From contig NZ_CAIJDP010000068.1 of NCBI RefSeq assembly GCF_903819435.1, positions 1-64,000 on the forward strand: DNA of 64,000 nt, given 5' to 3'. Below the pieces are notes generated by a model. That model had not been told where the DNA came from. It was given only the letters and a program-made list of their open reading frames with translations, and ran no database searches. Origin of the DNA: Flavobacterium salmonis. Its GTDB lineage: Bacteria > Bacteroidota > Bacteroidia > Flavobacteriales > Flavobacteriaceae. The position numbers were made by a program, and so were the translations under genes. Positions within the stretch are counted from its first letter, which is position 1, and the number at the start of each line of letters is the position of its first letter. This document shows, one piece after another, positions 53,720-63,246 of this stretch.

Positions 53720-54790
53720 TTATTGAACTTTTACAGTCCATCCAAAAGTATCCTCAGCAAGTTTGTTTTGAAGATTTGTTAGTTTTTCTTTTAGCAGAGA
53801 AGCATATGAATTCTCAATTGGAGCCATTTCATAATAAACATCCTGATAAGAAAATCCTTTGATAACACTTACAACGGCTGCTGTTCCTGCTCCAAAAATT
53901 TCTTTTAAAGATCCGTTTTTAGCAGCTTCTACCAATTCTGAAACAATAACAGGACGAACTTCTACATTCAGACCTTCTTTTTCAGCAATGGCAATTAAAC
54001 TTTTTCTGGTGATACCATCTAAAATTCTTTCACTAGTTGGAGCTGTCAATAAAGTATCATTGATTCTAAAGAAAACGTTCATTGTTCCGGCTTCTTCGAG
54101 TTTAGTATGCGTTGCATCATCAGTCCAGATTACCTGCTGGAAACCTTCTTTATTAGCCAGGTTTGTTGGGTAAAACTGTGCAGCATAATTTCCTGCCGCT
54201 TTTGCAGCTCCAATTCCACCATTAGCAGCTCTACTGTAATGCTCGGCAATAATAACTTTTACTTCACCAGCATAATACGATTGTGCAGGAGAAAGTAAAA
54301 TCATGAATTTATATTCATCTGAAGGATTTGCAACAACTCCGGGACCTGTAGCAATCATAAACGGACGAATATACATACTGCTTCCGTTTCCTCTTTGAAT
54401 CCAGTCTTTATCAATTTTTAATAATTCATTCAAACCATCCATAAAAACTGATTCAGGAACTTCCGGCATTGCCATACGAACTGCAGAGTTATTAAAACGC
54501 TTGTAGTTTTCATCCGGTCTGAACAACCAAACATCATTATTATCATCCTTGTAAGCTTTCATTCCTTCAAAAATTGCCTGACCATAATGAAAGACTTTAG
54601 AAGACGGATCCATTAAAATTGGAGCATAAGGCTTAATGACCGGTGTTTGCCACTCTCCATTTTTAAAATCACATTCGAATAAATGGTCTGTAAATACAGC
54701 ACCAAAGCTTAAGTTTTCAAAGTCTACACTGCTAATTTTAGAAGAAGTGGCTTTTCTGATTTCAATTTTGCTTGTTTGAGATGTACTCAT
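53720..54790 (-). CDS. ilvE: Branched-chain amino-acid aminotransferase
   Basis: 356 residues of the class IV PLP fold. FHYGQAIFEGMKAYKDDNND and YIRPFMIATGPGVVANPSDE are the substrate-binding parts; the PLP Lys lies in GAAKAAGNYAAQFYPTN, and EEAGTMNVFFRI and TAPTSERILDGITRKSL are typical of the eukaryotic-like BCAT branch used by Bacteroidota. It moves amino groups between 2-oxoglutarate and Leu, Ile or Val. No N-terminal leader. A TAATTTTG -7 box lies at 54874-54881. Monocistronic. Confidence 0.95.
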   Translation of the reverse strand: MSTSQTSKIEIRKATSSKISSVDFENLSFGAVFTDHLFECDFKNGEWQTPVIKPYAPILMDPSSKVFHYGQAIFEGMKAYKDDNNDVWLFRPDENYKRFNNSAVRMAMPEVPESVFMDGLNELLKIDKDWIQRGNGSSMYIRPFMIATGPGVVANPSDEYKFMILLSPAQSYYAGEVKVIIAEHYSRAANGGIGAAKAAGNYAAQFYPTNLANKEGFQQVIWTDDATHTKLEEAGTMNVFFRINDTLLTAPTSERILDGITRKSLIAIAEKEGLNVEVRPVIVSELVEAAKNGSLKEIFGAGTAAVVSVIKGFSYQDVYYEMAPIENSYASLLKEKLTNLQNKLAEDTFGWTVKVQ

Positions 54791-55097
54791 AATAATGTAA
54801 GTTTTACGTAATTTTCATCACAAAAGAAGAATCTTAAAGTGATAATTTGATATAAAATAGAATTTATTGAATGCAAAATTAAGTAAAAATATATAAATTA
54901 CTTGCCAAAAAACCATTAATTACCTCATTTAACTGCGATTTATTTATCTTACAATAAACTTAAAATTTTAACTGTTTTTTATATGGATTTTATGAAAAAA
55001 CCTTGATTTTTTAAGGCTTTACGCATTTGTTTTGATTAAATTTGACTTATTCTAAATATTAGAAAGTATCTAAATCGCATTGTAAAGTTCAAAATTA
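54791..55097. other. Divergent promoter region, ilvE and mnmD
   Basis: 307 bp, very AT-rich. It holds a minus-strand -7 box TAATTTTG (54874-54881) for ilvE and a plus-strand box TAAATTTG (55037-55044) for mnmD. No open frame and no hairpin of note is seen between them. Confidence 0.5.
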
Positions 55098-55757
55098 ATG
55101 GAAAGAGAAATTATAAAAACGCTAGATGGCTCAACTACAATTCATTTAAAAGAATGGGATGAATGTTATCATTCAAAACACGGCGCAATTCAGGAAGCAA
55201 AACATGTATTCATAAAAAATGGGCTTTCACTTTTTGAAGATAAACCCGTGAATATTCTCGAAATTGGTTTTGGAACTGGACTAAATGCTTTTATAACTTT
55301 TTTGGAAGCAAATCAAAAAAATCAAATCATTGATTATACAGGTGTAGAAGCTTATCCTGTCAATGCCGACGAAGTTTTATCTATGAATTATGTATCTGAG
55401 CTTGAAGCGAATCAATTTGAAGAAATTTTCAAGAAAATGCACGAATGCGATTGGAATCAAAAAAATGAAATTAGTCCTAATTATTCATTAACCAAAAGAA
55501 AACAATTTTTTGATGAAATAGATGATTTTGAAATTTTTGATTTGATTTACTTTGATGCCTTTGGATACAGAGTACAACCTGAGCTTTGGAGTACCGAAAT
55601 TTTTCAGAAAATGTACAATAGCTTAAAAACAAATGGTGTTTTAGTAACTTATGCCGCCAGAGGAGTCGTTAAAAGGAGTATGATTGAAGTTGGATTTACC
55701 GTTGAAAAATTAGCTGGCCCACCTGGAAAAAGAGAAATGTTCAGAGCTGTAAAATAA
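55098..55757 (+). CDS. mnmD: tRNA 5-methylaminomethyl-2-thiouridine methyltransferase, MnmD type
   Basis: 219 residues. The domain is the DUF752/MnmC-N methyltransferase: NILEIGFGTGLNAFITFLEA (SAM motif), the SWAMP-like VEAYPVNADEVLSM, DLIYFDAFGYRVQPELWS and the ending VEKLAGPPGKREMFRA. It lacks the FAD-dependent oxidase domain of MnmC, so it is the stand-alone version that methylates the wobble uridine side chain nm5s2U. Start chosen at the Met before REIIKTLDGS. Monocistronic. Confidence 0.9.
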   Translation: MEREIIKTLDGSTTIHLKEWDECYHSKHGAIQEAKHVFIKNGLSLFEDKPVNILEIGFGTGLNAFITFLEANQKNQIIDYTGVEAYPVNADEVLSMNYVSELEANQFEEIFKKMHECDWNQKNEISPNYSLTKRKQFFDEIDDFEIFDLIYFDAFGYRVQPELWSTEIFQKMYNSLKTNGVLVTYAARGVVKRSMIEVGFTVEKLAGPPGKREMFRAVK

Positions 55758-55929
55758 TTCACACAACATTATTTAGAATAAATCTATATTGATTTATATA
55801 TATTAAGAAAACGTATTCGTTACCAATATTTTAAAAAAAATAAGTTAAAAAGCTATTTTATATGCGATATTTGATTAAATTTGGTTCGAGTTCAAAAATA
55901 GAGATAACCCCCCAAAATCTTATTTTATT

Positions 55930-56127
55930 ATGTCAAAAATGATGTTTGATTACACGAAATCTATACTCGAGAGAGTAAGTTTCGACCCGGTACTTTTTTG
56001 TAAAGAATTAGAAAAAGCTATCAAAACACTGTTACCTTACGAAATGGAACAATTGCAAGAATGGTTATTAAACTTCATCGTCGAAAAACCAGAATTAAAA
56101 GAATGTTTACTATTAGTTAAAGTATAA
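55930..56127 (+). CDS. Small conserved flavobacterial protein, 65 aa
   Basis: 65 residues, no signal or membrane segment, predicted helical (PVLFCKELEKAIKTLLPYEM, EQLQEWLLNFIVEKPELKE). No family name known to me. A TAAATTTG box at 55876-55883 gives a short leader, and a strong terminator follows directly, so it is an independent small gene, possibly highly expressed. It could be a structural or regulatory protein. Confidence 0.65.
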   Translation: MSKMMFDYTKSILERVSFDPVLFCKELEKAIKTLLPYEMEQLQEWLLNFIVEKPELKECLLLVKV

Positions 56128-56135
56128 AAAATGAG

Positions 56136-56158
56136 AGACTGTCTAAAAATGACAGTCT
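56136..56158 (+). terminator. Terminator of the 65-aa protein gene
   Basis: Perfect 8-bp stem AGACTGTC / GACAGTCT with a seven-base loop and ten T residues after. Confidence 0.9.
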
Positions 56159-56276
56159 TTTTTTTTTGCAGTACTGTTTTGGCTTCATCTTTAAACTAAT
56201 CTCAATATATTTTGAGAGAGGAGTTGTTTTCTTAAAAATAAAAATCAGCAACTATCTGTAAATTTAAGTTCACAAA

Positions 56277-56304
56277 AAAAGCCTTGAATTACTTCAAGGC
56301 TTTT
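56277..56304 (-). terminator. Terminator of tRNA-His
   Basis: Perfect 12-bp stem AAAAGCCTTGAA / TTCAAGGCTTTT with loop TTAC, ten bases after the tRNA 3' end on the minus strand, with a T tract in the arm. Confidence 0.85.
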
Positions 56305-56313
56305 AAATTTCTG

Positions 56314-56388
56314 GGTGGCTGACCGGGTTCGAACCGGCGACCCGCGGCACCACAAACCGCTACTCTAACCAACTGAGCTACAACCACC
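56314..56388 (-). tRNA. tRNA-His (anticodon GTG)
   Basis: The cloverleaf reads GTGGTTG with CAGCCAC as acceptor arm, TAGCTCAGTTGGTTAGAGTA as D arm, CGGTTTGTGGTGCCG with GTG in the loop, and CGGTTCGAACCCG as T arm. A G at position -1 faces discriminator C, the identity pair of histidine tRNAs. CCA is not encoded. It stands alone between the 65-aa protein gene and bshB1. Confidence 0.97.
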
Positions 56389-56474
56389 ATTTACTTAAGC
56401 TTTCGCTTAGCGGTTGCAAATATATGACAAAGGTTTACTTCTACAAAGAAAAAATTAAAAAAAATCTATCTTTT

Positions 56475-57191
56475 TTATATCAAATCTCCTAAGCTATTGA
56501 CAGCCAAACACCTTTCTACAGTAAAACCTTCTGCAAAATCTTTACCAACCAGCCTTCCCAGGTCCTGTGCTCTGTAATTTAGGCTTTCCAGAAAATTTTT
56601 GCTTGTGATTGGCGTAGCAGGTTCTTTAGAATCTGGATCATAAAATTGCGTTTTGTAAGCCAGAATTGCCTCTATTTTCTTTTCTTCAAAACCAGTAATA
56701 TCTACAACAAAATCAGGTACCAGATTTTTCCATTGTATATAATGATACACTACTTTAGGTCTCCAGGCTTCCTGTTTTTCTCCATCCATTAAAGTTTCAA
56801 TTTTTACCAGGCCCGATAAAAAACAAGCGTCTGACACCAATTTACTTCCTTTTCCGTGATCAATGTGGCGATCATCAATAGCATTACACAAAACGATTTC
56901 AGGCTTATATTTCCGAATCATTTTTATGACCTCTAATTGATGTTTTTCATCATTAGCAAAAAAAGCATCACGCATAGCTAAGTTTTCACGTACAACCACT
57001 CCTAAAATTTTTGCAGCATCTTTTGCTTCCTGATCTCTTGTTTCTGCTGTTCCACGCGTTCCTAATTCTCCACGTGTCAAATCAACAATACCTACTTTTT
57101 TACCAAGCGATACTTCTTTTAAGATTGTTCCGGCACAACCCAATTCTACATCATCCGGATGCGCACCAAAGGCTAATATATCTAATTTCAT
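56475..57191 (-). CDS. bshB1: Bacillithiol biosynthesis deacetylase
   Basis: 238 residues of the PIG-L/LmbE deacetylase fold. ILAFGAHPDDVELGCAGTIL gives the zinc motif AHPDD, RDQEAKDAAKILGV and DRHIDHGKGSKLVSDA give the other ligands. Length and the ending (AEGFTVERCLAVNSLGDL) match BshB1, which removes the acetyl group from GlcNAc-malate to make the thiol cofactor bacillithiol. No other bsh gene is in the window. Followed by the MenF-like gene 140 bp upstream on the same strand. Confidence 0.92.
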   Translation of the reverse strand: MKLDILAFGAHPDDVELGCAGTILKEVSLGKKVGIVDLTRGELGTRGTAETRDQEAKDAAKILGVVVRENLAMRDAFFANDEKHQLEVIKMIRKYKPEIVLCNAIDDRHIDHGKGSKLVSDACFLSGLVKIETLMDGEKQEAWRPKVVYHYIQWKNLVPDFVVDITGFEEKKIEAILAYKTQFYDPDSKEPATPITSKNFLESLNYRAQDLGRLVGKDFAEGFTVERCLAVNSLGDLI

Positions 57192-57292
57192 AATTTATCA
57201 AATTCAATGGCAAAAATCAATGACAATGGCAATGAGAATTTCAAAAATCAATTCAATCTCAATTTTGAAAACCACAATTGATTTTAACAACA

Positions 57293-57348
57293 TTCTTAAT
57301 TCTTAATTCTTAATTCTTAATTCTTAATTCTTAATTCTTAATTCTTAA
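57293..57348. repeat. Tandem repeat, eight copies of TTCTTAA
   Basis: Eight perfect copies of a seven-base unit, 56 bp, overlapping the last codons and stop of the chorismate-binding enzyme gene. Perfect copies suggest recent slippage, and copy number may differ between strains. Confidence 0.9.
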
Positions 57349-58407
57349 AACCCTTTTCATTGTCATCGATTTGTTGACACTTTCCTCCCACTCCTTTTCT
57401 GGAATACTTTCTTTTGTAATTCCACAGCCCATGTACAAAACGGCTTTGTTTTTCTGTATTTGCATGCTTCGTAAATTTACAAATAAATCAGAACTTATAT
57501 CATTTCCTGCAAAACTGCTATTTAATTCTCCTAGAAAGCCTGTATAAAAAGTTCTGTCATAATTTTCATTTTCCAAAATAAATACTTTGGCTTTTTTCTT
57601 TGGCAAACCACAAACTGCCGGAGTTGGATGAAGTGTATCGATTACTTCTTCTAAAGTTGATTTTTTATTTAAAACTCCGGAAATATCCGTTTTAATATGC
57701 CAGATTGATCCCGCTTTAATACTATAAGGTTCTGTAACCATCACTGAATTTGCAACTTCCCTCAATCGCTTTATAATAAAATCAGTTACATATTGTTGTT
57801 CCTCTTTTTCTTTTTGCTCCCAACGAATTTCAGTTTCAGAATTTGCTTTTTGAGTCCCGGCCAAAGCTGTTGTTTCAAAAATATTTCCGTTCGCTTTTAG
57901 CAATTGTTCGGGCGTTGCTCCCATCCAGAATCCAATTTTCGGATGAAAAAAACAATAGCAAAAAGTAGTCGGGTATAACTGAACCAAATGCTGGAACGTT
58001 GCTACAAAATCAAATTCAATTACCTCTACAGTTTCACTTCTGGATAAAACTACTTTTTTAAATTCATCATTTTTAATGGCTTCAATTCCTTTTGAAACTA
58101 AATCCTGATATAGTTTTTTCGCTTCATGATTCAAATTCAGATCATCAGCTTCAATCGATTCAAATGCTGTTATTTCTTTATCAATACTAATAATTTCCGA
58201 TTCATTTTCCGGAATTAAAATCAGTTGTTTTTCATCAAAAGAAACAAAAACAAATCCTTTCTCACTATAATCTGAAACTTTATACAAAATATCATTTTGC
58301 TGTAAAATCCCAATAAGAGTTGAGCTATTTGGTTTTGAATAAAGTACAAAAGGTAAATTTTGATTGTGATGATGTTTTATTTTGGAAAAAAAAATATTCG
58401 TATTCAT
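57331..58407 (-). CDS. menF: Chorismate-binding enzyme, isochorismate synthase-like
   Basis: 358 residues of the chorismate-utilising family. The C-terminal catalytic part shows KVVLSRSETVEV, MGATPEQLLKANGN, FETTALAGTQ, HPTPAVCGLPKKKA and YTGFLGELNSSF, all normal. The short N-terminal part and the location beside a hotdog thioesterase fit a MenF-type isochorismate synthase opening menaquinone biosynthesis rather than a siderophore enzyme, but entC cannot be excluded. The 3' end is unusual: the last codons LRIKN and stop come from the tandem heptamer repeat. It starts 2 bp after the hotdog gene, so the two are coupled. Confidence 0.82.
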   Translation of the reverse strand: MNTNIFFSKIKHHHNQNLPFVLYSKPNSSTLIGILQQNDILYKVSDYSEKGFVFVSFDEKQLILIPENESEIISIDKEITAFESIEADDLNLNHEAKKLYQDLVSKGIEAIKNDEFKKVVLSRSETVEVIEFDFVATFQHLVQLYPTTFCYCFFHPKIGFWMGATPEQLLKANGNIFETTALAGTQKANSETEIRWEQKEKEEQQYVTDFIIKRLREVANSVMVTEPYSIKAGSIWHIKTDISGVLNKKSTLEEVIDTLHPTPAVCGLPKKKAKVFILENENYDRTFYTGFLGELNSSFAGNDISSDLFVNLRSMQIQKNKAVLYMGCGITKESIPEKEWEESVNKSMTMKRVLRIKN

Positions 58408-58409
58408 TA

Positions 58410-58841
58410 CTATTCTGCTTTCTTTTTATCCAAAACCATATTCGTCAGTTTGCAAAGCGAAATCAGGTTTCCGGCTTCATCGGTAATTTTAATTTCCCAA
58501 AGATGAAGACTTCTTCCTTTATGAATAATGCGGGCTGTACCAAAAACAACTCCCTCACGGATACTTTTTAAGTGATTTGCCGAAATTTCTATTCCACGTA
58601 CTTCCTGTTCTTTTGCGTTGATAAAAAAATGTGATGCTGCACTGCCTACACTTTCTGCCAGAGCTACCGAAGCACCTCCATGCAAAAGCCCCATTGGCTG
58701 ATGAACTGAAGGATTTACGGGCATTTTGGCAACTAAAAAATCTTCTCCGGCATCTATATATTCTATTTTTAGCGTTTCCATTAATGTGTTTTTCGAAAAC
58801 TCATTGCAATACGCTATAATTTGTTCTTTTGTATAATTCAT
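58410..58841 (-). CDS. Hotdog-fold thioesterase (PaaI/MenI-like)
   Basis: 143 residues of the PaaI/YbgC hotdog fold. The active-site part is HQPMGLLHGGASVALAESVG with the catalytic Glu in LAESVG, and the ending FGTARIIHKGRSLHLWEI is normal. It should hydrolyse an acyl-CoA. Because it is coupled to the MenF-like gene (2-bp gap), the likely substrate is 1,4-dihydroxy-2-naphthoyl-CoA in menaquinone biosynthesis. First gene of this short operon. Confidence 0.88.
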   Translation of the reverse strand: MNYTKEQIIAYCNEFSKNTLMETLKIEYIDAGEDFLVAKMPVNPSVHQPMGLLHGGASVALAESVGSAASHFFINAKEQEVRGIEISANHLKSIREGVVFGTARIIHKGRSLHLWEIKITDEAGNLISLCKLTNMVLDKKKAE

Positions 58842-58967
58842 TAAAATCAGCTTTAAAATCGTAAAATTAAAGAAAAGAAAAGATACAAATCAGAAAAAGC
58901 AATTCTAAAATTTAAAATCCGCTTTCAACCTATAAGATTTTTGTTATTTTTACAAAAAACAATTCAA

Positions 58968-60479
58968 ATGCGTCATTATTTTGTTCTCTTCATTTTCGGA
59001 ATACTTTTAGCTGCCAGTTCATGCCGAACTGATTTTGATACCGTTGCCAGTACCGGAGATTTAAAATTTTCAAAAGACACCGTTTATTTAGATACTGTTT
59101 TTAAAAATATTGGTTCCAGCACCTACAACCTAAAAGTATATAACCGAAGTAAAGAAGACATTAATATCCCAACCATTCAACTCAAAAACGGATTAAACTC
59201 AAAATACAGAATGACTGTTGACGGGATGAACGGAAATAATGGTAAAATATTCAACAACATCACCCTATTGGCAAAAGACAGCTTATATATTTTTGTTGAA
59301 ACTACTGCAGACATTACCGATACTAATCCAACTGACTTTTTATATACCGATGAAATCCAGTTTGACAGTGGCTCAAATCTTCAAAAAGTAGCTTTGGTAA
59401 CTCTGATTCAGGATGCCGTATTTTTATATCCAAAACAAAATCCTGACGGAAGCAAAGAAAAAATTCAAATTGAAGGTAAAGATGTTGATGGATTTTTTCT
59501 TGACGAAAATGATGAAACAAACGGAAACGAATTACTTTTTACCAAACAAAAACCTTACGTGATTTACGGATATGCAGGAGTTCCAGAAAACAAAACGGTA
59601 ACTTTTGAAGCTGGGGCAAGAATTCATTTTCATGCCAATTCAGGTCTTTTTGTTGACAAAAATGCTTCCCTGCAAATCAACGGAAACATTTCATCAACCT
59701 CTAAACTGGAAAATGAAGTGATTTTTGAAGGAGATCGGTTAGAGCCTGAATTCTCTGACATTCCCGGGCAATGGAATTCGATTATTTTCGCTAATGAAAG
59801 TACAAATCATGTTATCAATCATCTCACTTTAAAGAATGCCAAAATTGGTCTGGATATAAGAAATCAGGATCCTACCGCTTTTCAAATTACGAACACACAA
59901 ATTTACAATTGTTCCAATTATGGAATTCTGGCCCAAAATGCTAAAATTAACGGAGAAAATATCGTTATCAATTATGCCGGTTTAGCAGCTTTATCATGCG
60001 TTTACGGAGGTGATTATAAATTTACGCATTGTACATTTAACAACACTTGGTCGGGCGGACAACAATTTGCAGTTAATTTGAGCAACAAACTGGCGGGAGC
60101 AACACCCGAAACAAATCCGCTAACTCAGGCTACTTTTAATAATTGCATCATTTATGGTTCGAATAACAACGAATTCAATTTAGACAAAAATAGTAATAGT
60201 GCTTTTGTTTACCAGTTAAATAATTGTTTACTGAAATTCGGCAGCACATCAAATCCCGACTATCAATTCGGCACAGATACAGCACATTATAACGCCATTA
60301 TTTTAAACGAAAACCCGAAGTTTTTTAATGTCAACCTGAATAAACTTAACATTGACAAAACTTCTGCTGCTTTCGCGAAAGGGAATCAGGCATATAGCAT
60401 TCCGTTGGATATTATTGGAAACACAAGAACTTCACCGCCGGATTTAGGTGCTTATCAAAATAAAGATTTTCCGAAGTAG
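58968..60479 (+). CDS. Lipoprotein with right-handed beta-helix
   Basis: From the Met at 58968 the protein has 503 residues. Signal LFIFGILLAASSC with lipidated Cys, then a domain with a Bacteroidota-typical strand pattern (SSTYNLKVYNRSKEDINIPT), and from about residue 210 a beta helix with repeated N-rich turns (LTLKNAKIGLDIRNQD, TNTQIYNCSNYGILAQNA, FNNCIIYGSNNNEF). Such helices bind or cut polysaccharides, or serve as scaffolds; no catalytic set is visible. The frame also opens at TTG 58941. It overlaps no gene; the next small gene begins 11 bp after. Confidence 0.75.
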   Translation: MRHYFVLFIFGILLAASSCRTDFDTVASTGDLKFSKDTVYLDTVFKNIGSSTYNLKVYNRSKEDINIPTIQLKNGLNSKYRMTVDGMNGNNGKIFNNITLLAKDSLYIFVETTADITDTNPTDFLYTDEIQFDSGSNLQKVALVTLIQDAVFLYPKQNPDGSKEKIQIEGKDVDGFFLDENDETNGNELLFTKQKPYVIYGYAGVPENKTVTFEAGARIHFHANSGLFVDKNASLQINGNISSTSKLENEVIFEGDRLEPEFSDIPGQWNSIIFANESTNHVINHLTLKNAKIGLDIRNQDPTAFQITNTQIYNCSNYGILAQNAKINGENIVINYAGLAALSCVYGGDYKFTHCTFNNTWSGGQQFAVNLSNKLAGATPETNPLTQATFNNCIIYGSNNNEFNLDKNSNSAFVYQLNNCLLKFGSTSNPDYQFGTDTAHYNAIILNENPKFFNVNLNKLNIDKTSAAFAKGNQAYSIPLDIIGNTRTSPPDLGAYQNKDFPK

Positions 60480-60489
60480 TTTGAGATTT

Positions 60490-61074
60490 ATGAAATTAAC
60501 TTTTGCACTAATCATTTTCAATGTATTTTTTATTAATGCATTTGCTCAGAATACAAAAACAATTAAATGTGATTCTATTTATAAAAACAAAGGAATTACA
60601 ATAAAACTAAAGAATTTTGACACCGAAACAGATGGCTACAACGATGAAAAAAACTCAATTTTAATTATCAGCCAAAAGATAAATAATAAATCTTCTGTTT
60701 TAGTAAAAGATTCGATTTTTAGCAGTGCTCAAAAAATCGAATTCCAAGATTTCAATTATGACGGAATAAAAGATATTTTGATTCAGAATATTTCTGATGT
60801 AAGAAGCAATTGGACCTATAATTTGTATCTCTACAATTCTAAAACAAGCGATTTTATAAAAATCATTGGTTTTGAAGAAATCAAAAACCCGACATACAAT
60901 GTAAAATATAATATTGTAGAAAGTTATGCTACATCGGGTCAAGATTGGGTTTCCTTTTACAAAATAAAAAAGAACCGCATTTACGATTATGGCATCACAA
61001 TAGTTGATGATCACGGAAAGAATTTTGAAAAAGAATACCAGAAAGCCATAAAAAAGATTTCAGCAAAAAAGTAA
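60490..61074 (+). CDS. Exported protein of unknown function, 194 aa
   Basis: From the Met at 60490 the protein has 194 residues with a signal peptide (LTFALIIFNVFFINAFAQ). The mature part contains EIQ-type strands (KIEFQDFNYDGIKDILIQNI) with an FG-GAP-like NYDGIKD pattern, as in XAC2610-like and VCBS-type periplasmic proteins. It lies 11 bp downstream of the beta-helix lipoprotein and probably belongs to the same transcript. Function unknown. Confidence 0.65.
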   Translation: MKLTFALIIFNVFFINAFAQNTKTIKCDSIYKNKGITIKLKNFDTETDGYNDEKNSILIISQKINNKSSVLVKDSIFSSAQKIEFQDFNYDGIKDILIQNISDVRSNWTYNLYLYNSKTSDFIKIIGFEEIKNPTYNVKYNIVESYATSGQDWVSFYKIKKNRIYDYGITIVDDHGKNFEKEYQKAIKKISAKK

Positions 61075-61255
61075 ACCTCACACCTTCATTTTTTACAGCT
61101 AAAAAAATGATCGTAAGAAAATATACCCAAAATTAAACATCGCTTAACACTGTGTATTCATAAAAATAGTAAATTTGGCAAATTAAAACTTTAACAACCA
61201 ATATATTAAAGAATTAATTTTAATCATTACCCAAATTAACCTTAAACTTTTTTTT

Positions 61256-63115
61256 ATGAAAAAACTCTACTCAGTTTCATTATTACTATGCGTTACATTC
61301 GGTTTTGCTCAAATCCCTTCAGGTTATTACAACACTGCAACGGGAACCGGATATACTTTGAAAACACAATTGTACAACATTATTAAAGGTCATACCAACA
61401 ATGGTTATGCTGGACTTTATACGACTTATTTAACTTCTGACGTCGATAATTTTTACGAAAACGACGGAACAATTTTAGATATGTATTCTGAAAATCCATC
61501 AGGCACAGATCCTTACAATTACACTAACGGAACAACACAACGATGTGGCAGTTATTCTGTTGAAGGTGATTGTTACAACAGAGAGCATATTATTCCGCAA
61601 TCGGTTTTTAATGAAGCATCACCAATGGTTGCCGATGCGCATTTTATTACACCAACTGACGGAAAAGTAAACGGGATTCGTTCTAATTATCCACACGGAA
61701 CTGTAAATTCAGCTACTTATACCTCTCAAAACGGAAGCAAATTAGGATCAAGTTCTGTATCCGGTTATTCAGGAACTGTTTTTGAACCCGTAAACACTTT
61801 TAAAGGCGATATTGCCAGAATGTATTTTTATTTTGCGACACGATATGAAAACACAGTCACAGGTTATTCCTTTCCAATGTTTGACGGTTCAAGCAATAAA
61901 GTATTTACAACTGCTTTTTTAAATGTTCTTTTAGCCTGGCACACGCAGGATCCTGTGAGCGCAAGAGAAATTGCCAGAAACAATGCTATTTATGCACGTC
62001 AGAACAACAGAAACCCATTTATCGACCATCCGGAATATGTAAACCAAATTTGGGGAGGAACTGCTCCTTCCGGAGACACTCAGGCACCAACTGCCCCGGC
62101 GAGTTTGGCTTCGACTTCAAAAACTTCGACTACTATTTCACTTTCGTGGAATGCCTCTACAGATAATGTTGCCGTTACAGGTTATGATGTTTATGCAAAC
62201 AGCATTTTAAAAACCACGGTTTCTGGAACAACAGCTACAATTACTGGTTTAACAGCTTCTACAAGTTATTCTATTTATATAAAAGCAAAAGATTCTGCAG
62301 GAAATGCTTCTGCATCAAGTAGTACGATTGCCGTTACAACAAACAGCAGCGACACTGGCGGAACAGCAACAGATTTGCTTTTCTCTGAATACATTGAAGG
62401 TTCCGGAAATAACAAAGCTTTAGAAATTGCCAACAATACAGGAAGTTCCGTAAGCTTATCTGCTTATACTATCAAAAAACAAACGAATGGTGCAGGTTCC
62501 TGGAGTACTGGCTTAGCTTTAAGCGGAACTTTAGCAACCGGAAGCAAATTTGTAATTGTAAACAGTTCTATTTCTTCAAGTTGTTTTTCTGTCAGCTCGG
62601 CTAATATTTCAACAACAGCTACTGAATTGACTTTTAATGGAAATGATGCTGTTGGTTTATTCAAAAATGGTACTTTAATTGACATCATCGGAACTTTTAG
62701 CGGAGGAACAGCCAATTTTGCTATAGATGTAACTTTGAGAAGAAAATCGACTGTTACTTCACCAAGCACTACTTTTAATTTGAGTTCACAATGGGATTCG
62801 TATACAACAGATACCTGTAATAACTTAACCAGTAAAAAAGTATTAATTGCTGAAAATGAAGACGAGGAAATTGTTTCAGATTCAGATAACATTATAATTT
62901 ACCCAAACCCTTCTAACGGAAATTTCAACATTGTTTTAGATAATTCTGCTGCTACCTATTCAGTAGAGATTCTTTCTATCACTGGTTTAAAAGTATTTGA
63001 AAAATCCGACTTAACAGATGCTGTAATTTCAATAGATCATCTTTCGAAAGGGACTTATATTATAAAAATTACAAAAGACTCAAAAACAATTAATAAAAAG
63101 ATCATAATCAAATAA
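61256..63115 (+). CDS. Secreted endonuclease I with fn3, lamin-tail and T9SS sorting domain
   Basis: 619 residues: signal peptide (1-18), endonuclease I domain (about 20-265, with GDCYNREHIIPQS and DAHFITPTDGKVNGIRSNYP as the metal and His catalytic parts), a fibronectin type III domain (about 280-360, TISLSWNASTDNVAVTGYDV), a lamin-tail domain (about 375-480, LFSEYIEGSGNNKALEIANN) and a type A T9SS sorting domain (about 545-619, IYPNPSNGNFNIVLDN and GTYIIKI). It should be exported across both membranes and degrade extracellular DNA. A second gene of the same kind follows in tandem. A TAAATTTG box lies at 61170-61177. Confidence 0.92.
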   Translation: MKKLYSVSLLLCVTFGFAQIPSGYYNTATGTGYTLKTQLYNIIKGHTNNGYAGLYTTYLTSDVDNFYENDGTILDMYSENPSGTDPYNYTNGTTQRCGSYSVEGDCYNREHIIPQSVFNEASPMVADAHFITPTDGKVNGIRSNYPHGTVNSATYTSQNGSKLGSSSVSGYSGTVFEPVNTFKGDIARMYFYFATRYENTVTGYSFPMFDGSSNKVFTTAFLNVLLAWHTQDPVSAREIARNNAIYARQNNRNPFIDHPEYVNQIWGGTAPSGDTQAPTAPASLASTSKTSTTISLSWNASTDNVAVTGYDVYANSILKTTVSGTTATITGLTASTSYSIYIKAKDSAGNASASSSTIAVTTNSSDTGGTATDLLFSEYIEGSGNNKALEIANNTGSSVSLSAYTIKKQTNGAGSWSTGLALSGTLATGSKFVIVNSSISSSCFSVSSANISTTATELTFNGNDAVGLFKNGTLIDIIGTFSGGTANFAIDVTLRRKSTVTSPSTTFNLSSQWDSYTTDTCNNLTSKKVLIAENEDEEIVSDSDNIIIYPNPSNGNFNIVLDNSAATYSVEILSITGLKVFEKSDLTDAVISIDHLSKGTYIIKITKDSKTINKKIIIK

Positions 63116-63246
63116 TTAGATCTTAATTTCAAAAAAAATATAACAAAAAATATTTTTATTAAAGTTTTCATAACTTATATGTAGATTTGGTAGACTAATT
63201 TTGAATCCTAGTATACATTTTATTACAGTAAACAAACCAATATTTT

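Noticed and set aside
57293-57348. CRISPR-like array
   Set aside because: The unit is seven bases with no spacers; it is a simple tandem repeat.
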